The position numbers and the translations under genes were made by a program. The notes under the pieces were generated by a model. It did no database searches. It saw only the letters and a program-made list of their open reading frames with translations, and had not been told where the DNA came from. This document shows, one piece after another, positions 6,213-8,091 of a stretch of DNA of 8,091 nt (positions are counted from its first letter, which is position 1; every line of letters starts with the position of its first letter). Location: contig CAZONM010000282.1 in NCBI GenBank assembly GCA_964580865.1, forward strand, positions 1 through 8,091, given 5' to 3'. Source of the stretch: JACOUT01 sp964580865. GTDB lineage: Bacteria; Myxococcota; UBA727; VGSZ01.

Positions 6213-6245
6213 TCAGTGTTCATCGCATGTTGCGATGAACACTGA
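6213..6245 (-). terminator. Perfect 15-bp hairpin, intrinsic terminator of UDP-glucose dehydrogenase
   Basis: TCAGTGTTCATCGCA (6213-6227) pairs exactly with TGCGATGAACACTGA (6231-6245) around TGT. Read on the - strand it starts 11 bases after the dehydrogenase stop (6257-6259) and is followed by TTCTGTT, a T-rich tail, as expected for an intrinsic terminator in that direction. On the + strand no T-run follows. Confidence 0.75.
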
Positions 6246-6256
6246 GGCGCACGGCG

Positions 6257-7555
6257 TCAGCGCCCGATGCCGTAGTAGGTGAAGCCCTTGTCGCGCAGCG
6301 CGCTCGGCGCGTAGATGTTGCGCCCGTCGAACACCGCGGGCTCCGCGGCCATGCGGCGCTTGATCTCGTCCCAGTCGGGCATGCGCAGCTCGGCCCACTC
6401 GGTGACCAGGCACACGGCGTGGGCGCCGTCGACGGCGGCGTACTCGTCGTCGGTGAAGTGCACCTTGTCGCCGAACCGCGCGCGCGCGTTGGCGATGGCT
6501 GCGCGATCGTAGGCGCGCACCTTGGCGCCCGCCGCCAGCAGGCCCTCGATGAGCGGCAGGCTCGGTGCGTCGCGGATGTCGTCGGTGCGCGGCTTGAACG
6601 CCAGGCCCCACACCGCCACCGTGCGACCCGCCAGCGCGCCCTTGAAGTGCGCCAGGAGCTTCGCGAGCAGCACGCCGCGCTGGCGCTGGTTGGCCGCCTG
6701 GGTGGCCTCGGCGATGCCGAGCACCACGCCGTGTTGACGGGCGGTCATCACCAACGCCGCCACGTCCTTCGGAAAGCACGAGCCGCCGTAGCCCACGCCC
6801 GAGTACAGGAAGGCCTTGCCGATGCGCGAGTCTGACGCGATGCCGCGACGCACGTCGTCGATGGTGGCCCCCACCTGCTCGCACAGCGCCGCGAGCTCGT
6901 TCATGAACGAGATGCGCGTGGCCAGCATGGCGTTGGCGGCGTACTTCGTCAGCTCCGCGCTGCGCGTGTCCATGTGCAAGATGCGCAGCTCGCGCAGCAT
7001 CAAGGGCTGATACAGGCGCTCGAGCACGCCGCGCGCGAACGCGTCGTCGGTGCCGACGACGATGCGCTCGGGCTTGAGGAAGTCGTTGACCGCGTCGCCC
7101 TCTTTCAGGAACTCGGGGTTCGACGCCACGTGGATGGCGTGCGGCGCGCCCGCCACCACCTCGCGCAAGCGATCGGCGGTGCCGACGGGCACGGTGCTCT
7201 TGGTGACCAAGACGCACGGGCGCGTCACGGCGGCGGCCACCTCGCGCGCGGCGCCGAGGAGCGCGGTCAGGTCGGCGCTGCCGTCGGCGGCGGGCGGCGT
7301 ACCCACCGCGAGCATCACCACGTCGCGGCCGGGGATCGCGTCCGCCATCGTGGAGGAGAACGTCAGGCGGCCGGCCTTGACGGTGCGGGCCACCAGCTCG
7401 TCGAGGCCGGGCTCGTAGAAGGGGATCTCGCCGCGCTCCAAGCGGCGCACCTTGGGCTCGTCGACGTCGATGCACACGACGTCGACGCCGAGATCGGCCA
7501 AGCCCGCGCCCGAGACCAGGCCCACGTACCCCGTGCCGACGACCGCGACCTTCAT
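6257..7555 (-). CDS. ugd: UDP-glucose 6-dehydrogenase
   Basis: Oxidises UDP-glucose to UDP-glucuronate with two NAD+, feeding capsule, exopolysaccharide, or lipid sugar synthesis in the cytosol. The 432-residue product is complete. The N-terminal Rossmann domain begins MKVAVVGTGYVG (GxGxxG) with the acidic D30/D32 strand end (CIDVDE). AVGTP at 83-87, TKSTVPVGT at 118-126 and NPEFLKEG at 146-153 follow. The helix KYAANAML carries Lys204 and Asn208, and the active-site segment GYGGSCFPKD carries the catalytic Cys260 and Asp264, as in the well-studied streptococcal enzyme. The C-terminal domain has WGLAFKPRTDDIRD and binds the nucleotide sugar. The ATG at 7555 begins exactly at the Rossmann strand; no strong Shine-Dalgarno precedes it. 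It is 43 bp downstream of the AgmX-like gene on the same strand and converges on the glycosyltransferase. Confidence 0.95.
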   Translation of the reverse strand: MKVAVVGTGYVGLVSGAGLADLGVDVVCIDVDEPKVRRLERGEIPFYEPGLDELVARTVKAGRLTFSSTMADAIPGRDVVMLAVGTPPAADGSADLTALLGAAREVAAAVTRPCVLVTKSTVPVGTADRLREVVAGAPHAIHVASNPEFLKEGDAVNDFLKPERIVVGTDDAFARGVLERLYQPLMLRELRILHMDTRSAELTKYAANAMLATRISFMNELAALCEQVGATIDDVRRGIASDSRIGKAFLYSGVGYGGSCFPKDVAALVMTARQHGVVLGIAEATQAANQRQRGVLLAKLLAHFKGALAGRTVAVWGLAFKPRTDDIRDAPSLPLIEGLLAAGAKVRAYDRAAIANARARFGDKVHFTDDEYAAVDGAHAVCLVTEWAELRMPDWDEIKRRMAAEPAVFDGRNIYAPSALRDKGFTYYGIGR

Positions 7556-7598
7556 GGCGCGGTGCTGCCGCGTTTGGGGCGGGGCCGCAAGGTGGCGG

Positions 7599-8091
7599 CT
7601 ACCCCCCCGACGGCTGGAACACGAACGAGTTCGAGATCGTGACCTCGCCGTCCGACGGCGCCGGGAAGCGAATGCGGCGCATGGTGGCGAGCACGCAGTT
7701 GGCGACCTCGCTCGAGCCGAGCCCGTCCTTCACCACGCGCGCGTCGGTGACCTTGCCGCCATCGCCGATGGTGAACTCGACGACCAGCTTGCCCTGCAGC
7801 TTGGAGTTGGCGCGCAGCGCCGTCTCGTAGCAGGCCTGGAACGCGTCTTGGCGACGGCGAATGGTGGCGGCCACGCCCTTCTTGTCGACCTTGCCGTCGA
7901 CGGCCTCCACGTCGTCGGCACGGACGCGGGCCACGATCCGCGTGGTCTGCTTGCTGCCGGTGTCGACCTTGCCGCCGCCGCCGGTGCCGAGGATGCCGAT
8001 GCCGGCGGCGCCGCCGCCGAGCCCGCCGCCGGTGCCATCGCCCGCGACGCCGCCGCCGCCGGTGCCGCGCCGAGTGACGCCGCCCGCCCCG
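7599..8091 (-). CDS. Partial (C-terminal end): AgmX/PglI C-terminal (TonB-like) domain protein
   Basis: The frame has no stop from 7601 to the window edge, so the 5' end is missing; about 163 residues are visible. The part nearest the edge is a Gly-rich linker (GGGLGGGAAGIGILGTGGGG). It is followed by KVDTGSKQTTRIVARVRADD and then the folded C-terminal domain: AATIRRRQDAFQACYETAL, LQGKLVVEFTIGDGGKVTDA, a Cys in SEVANCVLATMRRIRFPAP, and the ending VTISNSFVFQPSGG. This order (Gly linker, CYE helix, KVxVEFxIxxxGxV strands, FPAP, final F-x-F strand) is characteristic of myxobacterial AgmX/PglI-type tails, which resemble the TonB C-terminal domain. Such proteins occur in gliding-motility and other envelope machines, spanning the periplasm. 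The local GTG at 7934 is internal, not the start. The specific partner machine cannot be told from this fragment. Confidence 0.85.
   Translation of the reverse strand, partial: GAGGVTRRGTGGGGVAGDGTGGGLGGGAAGIGILGTGGGGKVDTGSKQTTRIVARVRADDVEAVDGKVDKKGVAATIRRRQDAFQACYETALRANSKLQGKLVVEFTIGDGGKVTDARVVKDGLGSSEVANCVLATMRRIRFPAPSDGEVTISNSFVFQPSGG

Noticed and set aside
6213..7475. 420-codon Arg-rich - strand frame over ugd
   Set aside because: Off-frame shadow of the UDP-glucose dehydrogenase gene, which carries every expected motif in its own frame.
7556..7598. Possible terminator between the AgmX-like gene and ugd
   Set aside because: The 43 bases are GC-rich but give no convincing stem or T-run, so read-through into ugd is as likely.
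1..8091. tRNA, rRNA, riboswitch, insertion sequence, phage or defence genes
   Set aside because: No such sequence was recognised on either strand; coding regions account for nearly all bases.

Overview
The window is very GC-rich, with GC-dominated third codon positions. Its content points to a myxobacterium or related Myxococcota (former Deltaproteobacteria) chromosome: a Gly-rich protein ending in an AgmX/PglI-type C-terminal domain, a lipoprotein with a long Glu-Gly tract, a plant-type glutamate-cysteine ligase, and a Lys/Ala/Pro-tailed helix-turn-helix protein. This is inference from gene content; no rRNA or other phylogenetic marker is present.

Layout. (1) 2-352 (+): the 3' end of a gene for a basic, low-complexity protein with a C-terminal helix-turn-helix. 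(2) 380-1816 (-): glutamate-cysteine ligase, convergent with the first gene. (3) A 54-bp divergent spacer leads into a compact + strand run: an EI24/CysZ-like membrane protein (1871-2683), glutathione synthetase (2683-3657, overlapping by one base as TGATG), a secreted lipoprotein with a 46-residue Glu/Gly tract (3689-4885), and a membrane-anchored family 2 glycosyltransferase of HpnB/CrtQ type (4914-6098). (4) A convergent spacer of about 150 bp packed with four consecutive hairpins (6095-6245). (5) On the - strand, UDP-glucose 6-dehydrogenase (6257-7555), preceded by the end of an AgmX/PglI-type envelope protein (7599-8091, its 5' end lies outside the window).

How the genes fit together. 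Both steps of glutathione synthesis are here, on opposite strands around one short divergent spacer. The membrane protein coupled to gshB belongs to a superfamily that includes the sulfate permease CysZ, so a sulfate-to-cysteine-to-glutathione link is a reasonable but unproven reading. The other genes concern the cell envelope: a lipoprotein, a lipid- or polysaccharide-type glycosyltransferase, UDP-glucuronate supply, and a TonB-like tail protein of the kind found in motility and envelope machines.

There is no sign of a mobile element, CRISPR array, phage or defence island. No gene-free stretch exceeds 300 bases. The least ordinary parts are the Glu/Gly hexanucleotide tract, which has G-quadruplex potential in the mRNA, the four-hairpin convergent spacer, and the lipoprotein's repeated but unassigned domains.
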